In this document: positions 7,965-17,336 of the stretch, in pieces
How the letters are laid out: the number at the start of each line of letters is the position of its first letter
Numbering within the stretch: position 1 is the stretch's first letter
Origin: a bacterium
GTDB lineage: Bacteria; Thermosulfidibacterota; Thermosulfidibacteria; Thermosulfidibacterales; Thermosulfidibacteraceae
Length of the DNA: 38,083 bases
Assembly: GCA_027033775.1 (NCBI GenBank)
Contig: JALVKL010000100.1
Coordinates: 1 to 38,083, forward strand
Direction of reading: 5' to 3'
The notes under the pieces: model-generated
What the model was told of the DNA's origin: nothing
What the model saw: only the letters and a program-made list of their open reading frames with translations
The model's database searches: none
Translations under genes and position numbers: made by a program

Positions 7965-8938
7965 GATCTTTTATCAAGGGATTGAGTTATTATGTTCCAG
8001 ATGAGGTTTTGACCAATCATTTTTTTGAAAAGTATCTGGATACATCTGACGAATGGATCACTCAAAGAACAGGGATAAAGGAAAGAAGAAGGGCTCCTAA
8101 AGAGGTTTTAACCTCTGATCTTGGTGTAGCAGCTGCTGAAAAAGCTATAAAGCAGGCTGGAATTGATAAAGCGGAGATAGAGCTTGTGGTTTGTGCTACT
8201 GCTACCCCCGATTATCTTTTCCCTTCCACAGCTTGTATAATAGGGGATAAGTTGGGAATTAATGGAGTTCCAGCTTTTGATATAGCTGCTGGATGCACAG
8301 GCTTTATTTATGGGCTTGCCATTGCCGACGCTTTTATAAGATCCGGGATTTATAAAACTGTATTAGTTGTAGGTGCTGAGGAGCTGTTTAAAATAATGGA
8401 CATGGAAGACAGAAGCATGTGTGTGCTTTTTGGGGATGGAGCAGGAGCGGCAGTAGTTTCTGTAACAGAAGATGATAAAGGTATTTTAGGATTTAAGATT
8501 CACGCTGATGGTTCTTATGGTGATCTTCTTATTATGCCAGCAAGGGGGGTTGCCGTTGAGCTTACAGAGGATGTTATCAAAAAGAAACTGCATTTTGCTA
8601 AGATGAAGGGGAATGAGGTTTTTAAAATAGCTGTCAGAGAAATGGGAAATGTGGCAGCAGAAGTGCTATCAGATCTTAGTATTTCAGCAGATAATATAGA
8701 TTGGGTTATCCCACATCAAGCTAATATAAGAATTATACAGGCTTTAGCTAAAAGAATTGGAATTCCCATGGATAAGGTGATAGTCAATCTTCACAAGTAC
8801 GGCAATACCTCTGCTGCTTCTATACCCATTGCCTTGGGAGAAGCCTTAGAAGAAGGGAAAATCAAAAGAGGCGATATGTTGCTTTTGGTTGCTTTCGGAG
8901 CGGGTCTTACCTGGGGTGCTATGGTGTTAAAATGGTGA
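7961..8938 (+). CDS. fabH: Beta-ketoacyl-ACP synthase III
   Basis: 'TSDEWITQRTGIKERR', active-site Cys 'FDIAAGCTGFIYGL', 'VIPHQANIRIIQALAKRIG', 'GNTSAASIPIAL'. Confidence 0.98.
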   Translation: MRSFIKGLSYYVPDEVLTNHFFEKYLDTSDEWITQRTGIKERRRAPKEVLTSDLGVAAAEKAIKQAGIDKAEIELVVCATATPDYLFPSTACIIGDKLGINGVPAFDIAAGCTGFIYGLAIADAFIRSGIYKTVLVVGAEELFKIMDMEDRSMCVLFGDGAGAAVVSVTEDDKGILGFKIHADGSYGDLLIMPARGVAVELTEDVIKKKLHFAKMKGNEVFKIAVREMGNVAAEVLSDLSISADNIDWVIPHQANIRIIQALAKRIGIPMDKVIVNLHKYGNTSAASIPIALGEALEEGKIKRGDMLLLVAFGAGLTWGAMVLKW

Positions 8939-8948
8939 GGAGGAGCTA

Positions 8949-9908
8949 ATGTTTCATACGCGTATATGTGAGTTATGCGGTATAAAGTATCCTATTTTTC
9001 AAGGGGGTATGGCTTGGGTTTCAGATTACCATCTTGTAGCTGCTGTTTCTGAAGCAGGGGGACTTGGAATTGTAGCTGCTGGTCATTTAACTCCCGATGA
9101 GGTTAGATTTCAGATAAGAAAGACAAAGGAACTTACCAATAAGCCTTTTGGTGTGAATGTGATGTTAATGTCTCCTTATGTAGAGGATGTTATGAGCCTT
9201 GTGATAGAGGAAAAAGTGGCTGTGGTGACTACAGGGGCTGGCAATCCTGGTAAGTATGTAAAAAGTTTAAAAGACGCTGGAATAAGGGTTATCCCAGTGG
9301 TGGCATCTGTTGCCTTGGCTAAAAGGATGGAGAGGGAAGGGGTTGACGCTATAATAGCTGAGGGGATGGAATCTGGTGGGCATATTGGAGAGGTTACAAC
9401 TATGGCACTGATTCCCCAAGTGGTTGATGCGGTTAATATCCCTGTTATAGCAGCTGGGGGAATAGCCGATGCAAGGGGATTTTTGGCTGCTTTGTTTCTT
9501 GGAGCTGAGGGTGTACAGATGGGAACAAGGTTTGCCCTCTCTAAAGAGTGCAGAGTACATCCTAACTGGAAGGCTATGTATATAAAGGCTAAGGATAGAG
9601 ACACTGTGGTCACTGGCAAAAGCACAGGCCACCCTGTAAGAATTATAAAAAATAAATTGGCCAGGAAGTTTGAACAGCTTGAAAAACAAGGTGCTTCCAT
9701 TGAGGAGCTGGAAAGACTGGGAAGCGGTGCTTTAAAAGCGGCGGCAGTCGATGGGGATGTAGAGTGGGGTTCTGTTATGGCTGGTCAGATTGTGGGCTTG
9801 TTGAAAGAGGAAAAATCTGTAAAGGAGATTATAGACGAGATTATCTTTGGAGCCTGTGAGTTGCTTAAAGAAAAATGCTCTCAGTTTTTGGGGGAAGGTG
9901 GATGTTAG
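8949..9908 (+). CDS. fabK: Enoyl-ACP reductase II (FMN-dependent, FabK type)
   Basis: 'GIKYPIFQGGMAWVSDYHLVAAVSEAGGLGIVAAGHLTPDEV', 'VVTTGAGNP', 'EGMESGGHIGEVTTMALIPQVVDAVNIPVIAAGGIADARG'. Confidence 0.96.
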   Translation: MFHTRICELCGIKYPIFQGGMAWVSDYHLVAAVSEAGGLGIVAAGHLTPDEVRFQIRKTKELTNKPFGVNVMLMSPYVEDVMSLVIEEKVAVVTTGAGNPGKYVKSLKDAGIRVIPVVASVALAKRMEREGVDAIIAEGMESGGHIGEVTTMALIPQVVDAVNIPVIAAGGIADARGFLAALFLGAEGVQMGTRFALSKECRVHPNWKAMYIKAKDRDTVVTGKSTGHPVRIIKNKLARKFEQLEKQGASIEELERLGSGALKAAAVDGDVEWGSVMAGQIVGLLKEEKSVKEIIDEIIFGACELLKEKCSQFLGEGGC

Positions 9909-10825
9909 CAGTGGTCTTTCCTGGACAGGGTTCTCAGTATGTTGGTATGGGAAAGGATTTTTATGAGAGTTTCCCCAAAGTTAGAGATATTTTTGAGATA
10001 GCTTCCAATAGCATAGGAATTGATATGGCAAAGCTTTGTTTTCACTCCACAGATGAGGAATTGAAGCTTACTGAAAATACACAGCCTTCTGTATTGACTG
10101 TCAGTATAGCCATATATGAAGTAATAAAAGAGATGCTGACAGATGTTTCCTTTTATGCTGGCCATTCCTTGGGAGAATATAGTGCCTGTGTAGCTTCTGG
10201 TATTATGAATTTTTCAGATGCGGTTTATGCTGTGAGAAAAAGGGGTCAATTTATGCAGGAGGCTGTTCCTGTAGGTGCTGGTGCTATGGCTGCCATTGTG
10301 GGAGTTCCTTTTGAATTGGTGGAGAGGGTCTGTTCAGAGGTGGAAGGGGTGGTTGAACCTGCCAATTACAATTCTTCGGAGCAGATTGTGATAGCAGGTG
10401 AGAAGGATAAAGTGGAGGAAGCGGCTAAAAGGTTGAAGGAGCTTGGTGCAAAGAGGGTTGTTATGCTGAATGTAAGTGCCCCCTTTCATTGTTCCTTGAT
10501 GGAACCTGCCGCAGTAAAATTGAAGAAAATACTGGATGATATAGATTTTTTTGATGCCAATGTGCCTGTTGTATCTAATGTGACTGCAAGGGATGTTGTT
10601 TCAGGTTCTGAAGAGAGAGAGCTTCTCGTAAAACAGGTCACCTCTTCAGTTAAATGGTATCAGTCTATTCTTTTCATGAAGGAAAAGGGGGTAGACCTTT
10701 TTGTGGAGGTGGGACCTTCACGAATACTTTCAGGTCTAATAAAAAAGACGGACAGAGGATTAAAAACCATTAACGTGGAAAAGCTTTCAGATTTAGATAA
10801 ACTTGAAAAGGGGCTTTCCTTATGA
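9902..10825 (+). CDS. fabD: Malonyl-CoA:ACP transacylase
   Basis: 'VVFPGQGSQYVGMGKDFYE', 'GHSLGEYSACVASG', 'SAPFHCSLMEPA', 'FVEVGPSRILSGLIKK'. ATG 9902 preferred over 9875. Confidence 0.97.
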   Translation: MLAVVFPGQGSQYVGMGKDFYESFPKVRDIFEIASNSIGIDMAKLCFHSTDEELKLTENTQPSVLTVSIAIYEVIKEMLTDVSFYAGHSLGEYSACVASGIMNFSDAVYAVRKRGQFMQEAVPVGAGAMAAIVGVPFELVERVCSEVEGVVEPANYNSSEQIVIAGEKDKVEEAAKRLKELGAKRVVMLNVSAPFHCSLMEPAAVKLKKILDDIDFFDANVPVVSNVTARDVVSGSEERELLVKQVTSSVKWYQSILFMKEKGVDLFVEVGPSRILSGLIKKTDRGLKTINVEKLSDLDKLEKGLSL

Positions 10826-11553
10826 AGGTTGCCTTGGTTACAGGAGGAAGCAGGGGGATTGGAGCTGCCATATCCTTTGAGCTTGCTTCCTTAGGAAATA
10901 AGGTTTTTGTGAATTATTCCAAAAGTGCGGAAAAGGCCCTTGAGGTGGTTGAGTGTATAAGATCCTCTGGGGGATGGGCAGAGGCAGTGAAAGGGGATGT
11001 TTCTGTTCCTTCTGATGTTGATAGCATGGTAAGATCTATCAGAGAAGAAGCAGGTGGCGTGGATATACTGGTTAACAACGCTGGTGTGACAAGGGATAAT
11101 TTGATTTTAAGGATGAAGGAGGAAGATTGGGATTATGTAATGGATGTAAACTTAAAAAGTGCTTTTTTGGTCACAAAAGCGGTCCTTAAAGATATGATGA
11201 AGAAAAGGTGGGGCAGAATAATAAATATCTCTTCTGTGGTGGCTTTGATAGGCAATCCGGGTCAGACAAATTATTGTGCTTCTAAAGCTGGTCTTATAGG
11301 TTTTACCAAAGCTTTGGCTAAGGAGGTTGGAACGAGAAATATAACCGTTAATGCAGTATGTCCAGGTTATATAGAGACAGATATGACGGTTTCTTTACCG
11401 CAGGATGTTAAGGATAAACTTTTGGAAGCTGTGGTTTTAGGAAGGTTTGGTACTCCCGAGGATGTGGCTGGTATTGTAGGGTTCTTGTCTACAGAAAAGG
11501 CTTCATATATAACAGGTCAAGTGTTTGTTGTAGATGGTGGATTAAGTTTATAA
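10822..11553 (+). CDS. fabG: 3-oxoacyl-ACP reductase
   Basis: SDR motifs 'TGGSRGIGAAISFELASLG', 'NNAGVTRDNLILRM', 'YCASKAGLIGFTKALAKE', 'VCPGYIETDMT'. Confidence 0.98.
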   Translation: MKVALVTGGSRGIGAAISFELASLGNKVFVNYSKSAEKALEVVECIRSSGGWAEAVKGDVSVPSDVDSMVRSIREEAGGVDILVNNAGVTRDNLILRMKEEDWDYVMDVNLKSAFLVTKAVLKDMMKKRWGRIINISSVVALIGNPGQTNYCASKAGLIGFTKALAKEVGTRNITVNAVCPGYIETDMTVSLPQDVKDKLLEAVVLGRFGTPEDVAGIVGFLSTEKASYITGQVFVVDGGLSL

Positions 11554-11573
11554 AACTTTAGAGGAGGTTTGAG

Positions 11574-11825
11574 ATGGACGTCAAGGAAGTGGAAGCCAAA
11601 ATCAAAGAGATAATTGTGGAGCAGCTTAACGTTGATGAATCAGAAGTTACGCCGGATGCCTCCTTTATTGACGATTTGGGAGCGGATTCCTTAGACACTG
11701 TTGAGCTTGTTATGGCTATAGAAGAGGCTTTTGACATTGAGATTCCCGATGAGGATGCTGAAAAGATTAGAACTGTTAAGGACGCTATTGATTATGTGGT
11801 AAAGAAACTTCAGGAGAAAGAGTAG
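11574..11825 (+). CDS. acpP: Acyl carrier protein
   Basis: 83 aa with the phosphopantetheine motif '[33 protein letters not shown]'. Confidence 0.98.
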   Translation: MDVKEVEAKIKEIIVEQLNVDESEVTPDASFIDDLGADSLDTVELVMAIEEAFDIEIPDEDAEKIRTVKDAIDYVVKKLQEKE

Positions 11826-11827
11826 TT

Positions 11828-13066
11828 GTGAGGAGAGTGGTTGTTACTGGTCTTGGTGCTGTAACTCCCTTGGGGTGTGATGTAAAGACCAGTTGGGAAA
11901 AGTTGGTGAATGGGGTATCTGGGATTGGCCCTATAACAAAATTTGATGCCTCACAGCTTTCCTCTAGAATAGCTGCTGAGGTTAAGGATTTTGACGGTTC
12001 GTTATATTTTGAAAAGAAAGAGCTCAGAAGAACAGATCTTTTTATACAGTACGCTATGGCTTCTGCTATTCAAGCGGTTGAAGATAGTGGTCTTGATATC
12101 AAAGCTATTGATAGGGATCGGGTGGGGGTATTAATTGGTTCAGGAATAGGGGGACTAAAAACCATAGAGGACAACACCAGAGCCCTTGTAGAGAAAGGTC
12201 CTAAAAAGATCTCTCCCTTTTTTATCCCCATGGCTATTATAAACATGGGTTCTTCCATGATCTCCATAAGATTTAAGTTTAGAGGACCCAACTCTTCTGT
12301 AGTTACTGCATGTGCCACTGGTGCCAACGCTATAGGGGATGCTTTTAAAATTATACAGCGTGGAGATGCGGATATTATGCTTGCAGGTGGTAGTGAGGCT
12401 CCCATATGTGAGCTTGGGGTGGCTGGATTTGCTGTTATGCGTGCTCTTTCAACCAGAAACGATGAACCTGAGAAGGCTTCCAGGCCCTTTGATAGAGAAA
12501 GGGATGGGTTTGTTATAGGAGAAGGTGCTGGAATAGTTGTTCTTGAGGAGTATGAGCATGCCAAAAGAAGAGGGGCACGTATATACGCTGAAATAGTGGG
12601 ATATGGAATGAGTGGTGATGCTTATCATATAACTATGCCCGATGAGAACGGTGAGGGAGCTCTGTTGTGTATGAAAGCTGCTCTTAACGACGCTGGGCTC
12701 TCTCCAGAGGATGTGGATTATATAAATGCTCATGGAACTTCCACCCCTTTAAATGACAAGGTTGAAACTATGGCTATAAAGGCTTTGTTCAAAGAGCATG
12801 CTAAAAAATTGGCTATATCTTCTAATAAATCTATGATAGGCCACCTTTTGGGGGCAGCTGGGGCTGTGGAAGCCATATTCACCATATTGAGTATTTACCA
12901 TGGGGTGATTCCCCCTACCATAAATTATGAGTTTCCTGATCCGGAGTGTGATCTGGATTATGTACCGAATGAGGCAAGACCATGTGATATAAAGGTGGCT
13001 ATAAGCAATTCCTTTGGTTTCGGTGGTGTTAATGCCTGTCTTGCTTTTAGAAAATTTCAAGGCTGA
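11828..13066 (+). CDS. fabF: Beta-ketoacyl-ACP synthase II
   Basis: '[13 protein letters not shown]', active-site '[16 protein letters not shown]', '[16 protein letters not shown]', '[19 protein letters not shown]'. Confidence 0.98.
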   Translation: MRRVVVTGLGAVTPLGCDVKTSWEKLVNGVSGIGPITKFDASQLSSRIAAEVKDFDGSLYFEKKELRRTDLFIQYAMASAIQAVEDSGLDIKAIDRDRVGVLIGSGIGGLKTIEDNTRALVEKGPKKISPFFIPMAIINMGSSMISIRFKFRGPNSSVVTACATGANAIGDAFKIIQRGDADIMLAGGSEAPICELGVAGFAVMRALSTRNDEPEKASRPFDRERDGFVIGEGAGIVVLEEYEHAKRRGARIYAEIVGYGMSGDAYHITMPDENGEGALLCMKAALNDAGLSPEDVDYINAHGTSTPLNDKVETMAIKALFKEHAKKLAISSNKSMIGHLLGAAGAVEAIFTILSIYHGVIPPTINYEFPDPECDLDYVPNEARPCDIKVAISNSFGFGGVNACLAFRKFQG

Positions 13067-13745
13067 TCTTCATCTTTTGGAGAAAAGAATAGGCTATAAT
13101 TTTAAAAACGAAGAACTTTTACTGGAGGCCCTTACCCACCGTTCTTATGCTACAGAGATGGGCCTTGATTTTGATAATGAGAGGCTTGAATTTTTGGGGG
13201 ATGCTTTCCTCAATTTTGCTGTTGGAGTAGAGCTTTTTAACAGATTTGATAGGGCTGATGAGGGCTTTCTCACCAGAAAGCGTGTGGAGTTTGTGAGGGA
13301 ACAGGCTTTAGCCTATGTGGCAAGACACATTGGTCTTGGTGATTTTCTTCTTCTTGGAAAAGGAGAGAGGGAGCAGGGAGGAGCTTATAGAGATTCCAAC
13401 CTTGCAGACGCATTTGAGGCTCTTATAGGGGCTGTTCTTATAGATGGAGGTGTGGATAAGGCCTTTGAAGTGTTAAAATTTTTATTGTTTTCCATAGATC
13501 TTCCTCCCTTTATAGATTACAAATCTGAGCTTTTTTCCTTTTGTGCACGAAGGAAGTTATTAGCACCAAAATTTTTGTGTAGTAAAATAAATGGGCTTTT
13601 CAGAGTGGAACTTTCTATGGATGGATTTAAGGCTGTAATCTTTACTAAAAGTAAAAAGGAAGGGGAGAGGGAGGCTGCTAAGGCAGCCCTCTCCTATCTA
13701 TCCTCCCGTGGTTCTGGTGTTGCCCATGACTCTTCATCAAAGTAA
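13032..13745 (+). CDS. rnc: Ribonuclease III
   Basis: '[24 protein letters not shown]', '[17 protein letters not shown]', '[18 protein letters not shown]', short dsRBD '[13 protein letters not shown]'. Overlaps the fabF 3' end; exact start uncertain. Confidence 0.94.
   Translation: MPVLLLENFKADLHLLEKRIGYNFKNEELLLEALTHRSYATEMGLDFDNERLEFLGDAFLNFAVGVELFNRFDRADEGFLTRKRVEFVREQALAYVARHIGLGDFLLLGKGEREQGGAYRDSNLADAFEALIGAVLIDGGVDKAFEVLKFLLFSIDLPPFIDYKSELFSFCARRKLLAPKFLCSKINGLFRVELSMDGFKAVIFTKSKKEGEREAAKAALSYLSSRGSGVAHDSSSK
13664..13694 (-). terminator. Predicted terminator-like hairpin for the minus-strand bpsA operon, inside the 3' part of rnc
   Basis: Plus strand GGAGAG-(GGA)-GGCTGC-TAAG-GCAGCC-CTCTCC: 12 paired bases with a 3-nt bulge, starting at the bpsA stop codon. 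On the minus strand it is followed by CCTTCCTTTTTACTTTTAG, so the T-rich tract is about 6 nt away. Confidence 0.55.
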
Positions 13746-14713
13746 AGCTCTTTTAGATCCTTCGGTTTTTTTACTTCCTGCACTTTAGGAGTATCTATGG
13801 CTTCAAATCTCACGAAAGAGGATCTGTACCAATCGACTTCCGGTATAGGAAGGTCAAACTTTTTCATAACCTCATAAGTCTCATAGAAGTGTTTCCATTG
13901 GTTCTCTCTTTCGGGATAATAGGTGAAGTCTCTCAGTATATCAGTTATAACCATATTGGATTCTATTATGAATTTTTGGAAAAGCCACCACTTTTTAAGG
14001 GAAGCCTCAAGATGAGTAAAGCCCATATATCCAGCTGATCCTTTTCCTTTCAGGGATTCTATACACCTGGCTATAAATAGAAAAAGTCCTGTGTACGTCT
14101 CCACAGGGTCTGTGACAAAAACATCAAATCTTCTTTTTGCTTCCTCTGGGAGTTCCTCTATCACGTTATACTGTTTTACATAGATGTTTTTGATATTTCT
14201 TTTTCTGCAGAACTCTTCAATAAAGGAATTTATTCTTTCATCAATCTCCACAACAGTTACACTTTTGGCTAAACCTGTTAGGGCTATGGCTATACTCAGC
14301 AGGTCGTCATCACCTAATATAAAGATATCCATATTTTCAATATCGCCCCTTTCATACATAAAGGCTACTCTTTTTATGGTGTCTATAGGCCTTATAAATC
14401 CCTGATCAAACTTGCTTGTGGGAAGGGGTCTGTCCTTAGTCACCTCTAAAAATTCCTGGTATATATCCTTGAAAAACCCTTTTATTTCTACTCCGCATCC
14501 GCATAAAGAGCATACTGTATCTTTCTTAGGAGAGACAGGAACATCCTTTATTAGACGAAATTTTTTATCTTTGTATTCTATTACTCCTTCGTCCATGAGC
14601 TTTTTAATTGTATTTAAGAATTCTATTATGTGGGAGTCTTGGTGATTAATGAGTTCCCAAAAGGTTTTAGGACCAGTTTTTAAGCTTCTCAATATCTGAT
14701 TTTCTATTCTCAA
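13694..14713 (-). CDS. bpsA: Branched-chain polyamine synthase (N4-bis(aminopropyl)spermidine synthase family, BpsA-like)
   Basis: N-terminal winged-helix-like region, Cys cluster 'CSLCGCGVEI', 'DIFILGDDDLLSIAIAL' (GDDD), 'VTVVEIDERINSFIEEFCRKRNI', 'FDVFVTDPVETYTGLFLFIARCIESLKG', 'GYMGFTHLEAS'. Confidence 0.88.
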   Translation of the reverse strand: MRIENQILRSLKTGPKTFWELINHQDSHIIEFLNTIKKLMDEGVIEYKDKKFRLIKDVPVSPKKDTVCSLCGCGVEIKGFFKDIYQEFLEVTKDRPLPTSKFDQGFIRPIDTIKRVAFMYERGDIENMDIFILGDDDLLSIAIALTGLAKSVTVVEIDERINSFIEEFCRKRNIKNIYVKQYNVIEELPEEAKRRFDVFVTDPVETYTGLFLFIARCIESLKGKGSAGYMGFTHLEASLKKWWLFQKFIIESNMVITDILRDFTYYPERENQWKHFYETYEVMKKFDLPIPEVDWYRSSFVRFEAIDTPKVQEVKKPKDLKELYFDEESWATPEPREDR

Positions 14714-14714
14714 T

Positions 14715-15185
14715 TTAATCCTCCTTGCTCTTTCTTATTATGAGAACTGAACATTTAGCTTTTCTGGCAATCTTTTCAGAGACACTTCCTATTAATAGCC
14801 TTTCAATACCCTTTTTTCCATGTGATCCCACCACGATAAGATCTACTTTAAGGTTTTCCGCCTTTTCCAGAATAAGGTCAAAAGGTTCCCCCATATCAAC
14901 TATTATTTCAGGGGATATGCCATACTCTTTTTCTATCTCTTTAGCCATGGCTTCAAGTTTTTCTTTAGACTTTTCTGAGAGTTTCTGATACATCTTTTCA
15001 AAGGTGTCCAGATCTATACTTGGAACCACTATCCCCTCAGATATCAGGATGGGAATCTCCTTTTCCACCACATTCATCAGAAACAATTGAGAATTACAGA
15101 GCTTTGCTATCTGTGAGCTTTTCCTAATAACTTCATGGCTTATCTCTGAAAAGTCAATGGCTGCCAAAATCTTTTCAAAAGCCAT
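14715..15185 (-). CDS. Universal stress protein (UspA family)
   Basis: 'MAFEKILAAIDFSEISHEVIRKS', ATP-binding 'LIVVGSHGKKGIERLLIGSVSEKIARKAKCSVLIIR'. Confidence 0.95.
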   Translation of the reverse strand: MAFEKILAAIDFSEISHEVIRKSSQIAKLCNSQLFLMNVVEKEIPILISEGIVVPSIDLDTFEKMYQKLSEKSKEKLEAMAKEIEKEYGISPEIIVDMGEPFDLILEKAENLKVDLIVVGSHGKKGIERLLIGSVSEKIARKAKCSVLIIRKSKED

Positions 15186-15738
15186 CTTCTTCCTCCTTGT
15201 TTAAGATTTTTATAATTTCTTCAGAAATTGCTTCAGGCTTTCTATTTGCATCTATTATTATAGCCTCATTATCCTGTGGAAATTCAAATTTTTCTTTCAC
15301 CTTTTTGTAAATATCTATGTTGGCATCAGAAACAGTTCTTTCAAATTCTCTTTTCTTTAATCTCTTCAAAATCTCTCTCTCTTCTGCGTTGAGAAAGAAA
15401 AAATAACATTTGATGTTGTTCTCTTTACATCTTTTTCTCAATTTATCTCTGAATCTTCTTTGAGAAAAGGTAGCATCCAGTATTACATCTGTTTTTTTCG
15501 CTTCCTTTATGGCTTCTTCTATCATGGTATTATAAACTTTTTCTGTAAATTGGGGAGAGTATATGCCCTTTTCATACTTGTATTCTCCGCGAGAATAGGG
15601 ATCAATTCCTGCCAGCCTTTTTCTTATAACATCTGAATTCAAAATTTTTGCTTTTATGCTTTTAGATACAATGTTGGCCACTGTGCTCTTTCCAGATGCT
15701 GGAAGTCCCATTATCACAATAATTTTTCCTTTTCTCAT
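15175..15738 (-). CDS. P-loop kinase, AAA_33/COG0645-like
   Basis: Walker A 'MGLPASGKSTVANIVSK', 'ILNSDVIRKRLAGIDPYS', 'VILDATFSQRRFRDKLRKRC'. Confidence 0.85.
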   Translation of the reverse strand: MRKGKIIVIMGLPASGKSTVANIVSKSIKAKILNSDVIRKRLAGIDPYSRGEYKYEKGIYSPQFTEKVYNTMIEEAIKEAKKTDVILDATFSQRRFRDKLRKRCKENNIKCYFFFLNAEEREILKRLKKREFERTVSDANIDIYKKVKEKFEFPQDNEAIIIDANRKPEAISEEIIKILNKEEEDGF

Positions 15739-16721
15739 GGCAGATTTTCAAGATAGCTGAAGGCCAATTTAAAATACGAAGTTGCTCTGTTTTTTAATTT
15801 TTCTTTTTCCTTTTCTGGTATATTGGGATCTTTAAGCATAAGACTATTAACTTTTCCCCTTACATAGGCCCTATACAATTTGAAAAATGGTATAATTATA
15901 TCAAGATCCTCGTCCTGAATCTGTTTTCTGTAAAGTTCAAGGGCTTTAGAACTTAAATCTCTTCTTTTGAGGAATTCCATATCCATTAACAAGAATGCTA
16001 TATCGCAGGCAATATCGATGTATCTGAATCTGTCGTTGAATTCTATACAATCAAATATCCAAACCTTATCAGGTGTTACCACTATATGCTCTGTGTGAAG
16101 ATCCCCATGGCAATCCTTCACAAGGCCTTTATCCGCCCTTTCATCCAAAAGTTTTCCATACTTTTTGTAAAATTCTTCTGTTTTTCTTTTAATGAGATCA
16201 AAGGTTTCCTTATCTATGGTTGTTCCAATGAACTCTTCGGTTTGCTGGAAATTTTCGTCTGTATTTTTTCTAAAGTTTTCCGTTTTTCCATATATTGCTA
16301 TGTTTTCATTGGTTTCTGCCTCTAAATGAAATTGGGCTATCTTATTTATAACCCTATTTATATGGCTTTCGGCTATTTTTTTGTTAATTATCAAGTTTTT
16401 TAAGGATCTTTCCATGGGAAGTTTCTTCATAACCACAGCGTATTCCAAAATTTTTCCATTCAATTTAATAGGTTCAACGCCAAGGTATATATCCGGTGAG
16501 AGCCTTTTGTTTAGTTGAACTTCTCTTTCACAGAAGTATTTTCTTTTTTCTAATGTTGAAAAATCGAGGAAACCAAAGTTTACAGCTTTCTTGATCTTAT
16601 AAACAAGCGGATCTGCTATGAACACTACCGAAATATGGGTTTGTATCACTTCCACCTTTTTAGGTTTGTGGGGATAAAAGTTGGGATTGCTCATGATTTT
16701 GATTAATTCTGAAGTCTGCAT
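15735..16721 (-). CDS. Aminoglycoside phosphotransferase-like protein kinase-fold protein (COG2187-like)
   Basis: 'IADPLVYKIKKAVNFGFLDFSTLEKRKYFCEREVQLNKRLSPDIYLGVEPI', catalytic loop 'VKDCHGDLHTEHIVV' and metal-binding 'WIFDCIEFNDRFRYIDIACDIAFLLMDME'. Confidence 0.87.
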   Translation of the reverse strand: MQTSELIKIMSNPNFYPHKPKKVEVIQTHISVVFIADPLVYKIKKAVNFGFLDFSTLEKRKYFCEREVQLNKRLSPDIYLGVEPIKLNGKILEYAVVMKKLPMERSLKNLIINKKIAESHINRVINKIAQFHLEAETNENIAIYGKTENFRKNTDENFQQTEEFIGTTIDKETFDLIKRKTEEFYKKYGKLLDERADKGLVKDCHGDLHTEHIVVTPDKVWIFDCIEFNDRFRYIDIACDIAFLLMDMEFLKRRDLSSKALELYRKQIQDEDLDIIIPFFKLYRAYVRGKVNSLMLKDPNIPEKEKEKLKNRATSYFKLAFSYLENLP

Positions 16722-16724
16722 TTT

Positions 16725-17336
16725 TTACTCCTTCTCTATAACTATGAGATAACGTTTTTTCATTGACAATGGAAGGGTATAAGGTTTGACTTCTAAATTT
16801 AGATTCATTCTTTTAGCTGTTTCTAAAGCTGTATTCAATGTATTTTCTGACGCAAAAATAATGAGTTTCCCCTTTTCCTTTAAAAATGGAACCAACAGAG
16901 GAATAGCCTTATTTGGCGGAAGAAAGGCCTTGCTGGTAACGGTATTAAAAAAGCCCTTATAATCTATGAGATCTTCAATTCTTTTATTGACAGGTTGAAT
17001 ATTTTCCAAATTAAGCTCTCTTATACAGTATCTCAAAAAGTTGATCTTTTTTCTATTTGAATCAACAGCCAAAATTTTAAGGGAAGGCTTTGCTATTTTA
17101 ATAGGCACCGAAGGTATCCCAGCTCCACAGCCAGCATCCAACAGATAAGATCTCATTTCAACCAATTTTGTGGGCATAAGAGAATCTATAATCAATTCCT
17201 CTAACATCTCTTCTTTGCTTTTTAAGCCGGTTAAGTTCATCTTTTTATTCCATTTATCAATAAGCTCCAGAAATTTTGTGAGTTTTTCTATCTGCTTCTG
17301 TGAGAGATGGAATAGTTCAAAAAGATTTTCTTTCAC
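16725..17336 (-). CDS. rsmG: 16S rRNA (guanine527-N7)-methyltransferase
   Basis: '[25 protein letters not shown]', '[38 protein letters not shown]', '[10 protein letters not shown]'. Confidence 0.93.
   Translation of the reverse strand: MKENLFELFHLSQKQIEKLTKFLELIDKWNKKMNLTGLKSKEEMLEELIIDSLMPTKLVEMRSYLLDAGCGAGIPSVPIKIAKPSLKILAVDSNRKKINFLRYCIRELNLENIQPVNKRIEDLIDYKGFFNTVTSKAFLPPNKAIPLLVPFLKEKGKLIIFASENTLNTALETAKRMNLNLEVKPYTLPLSMKKRYLIVIEKE

Noticed and set aside
9176-9700. Minus-strand ORFs of 174 and 140 aa opposite fabK
   Set aside because: Shadow ORFs of a clear fabK; low-complexity translation with no family motifs.
12070-12564. Minus-strand ORF of 164 aa opposite fabF
   Set aside because: Antisense to fabF, no motifs.
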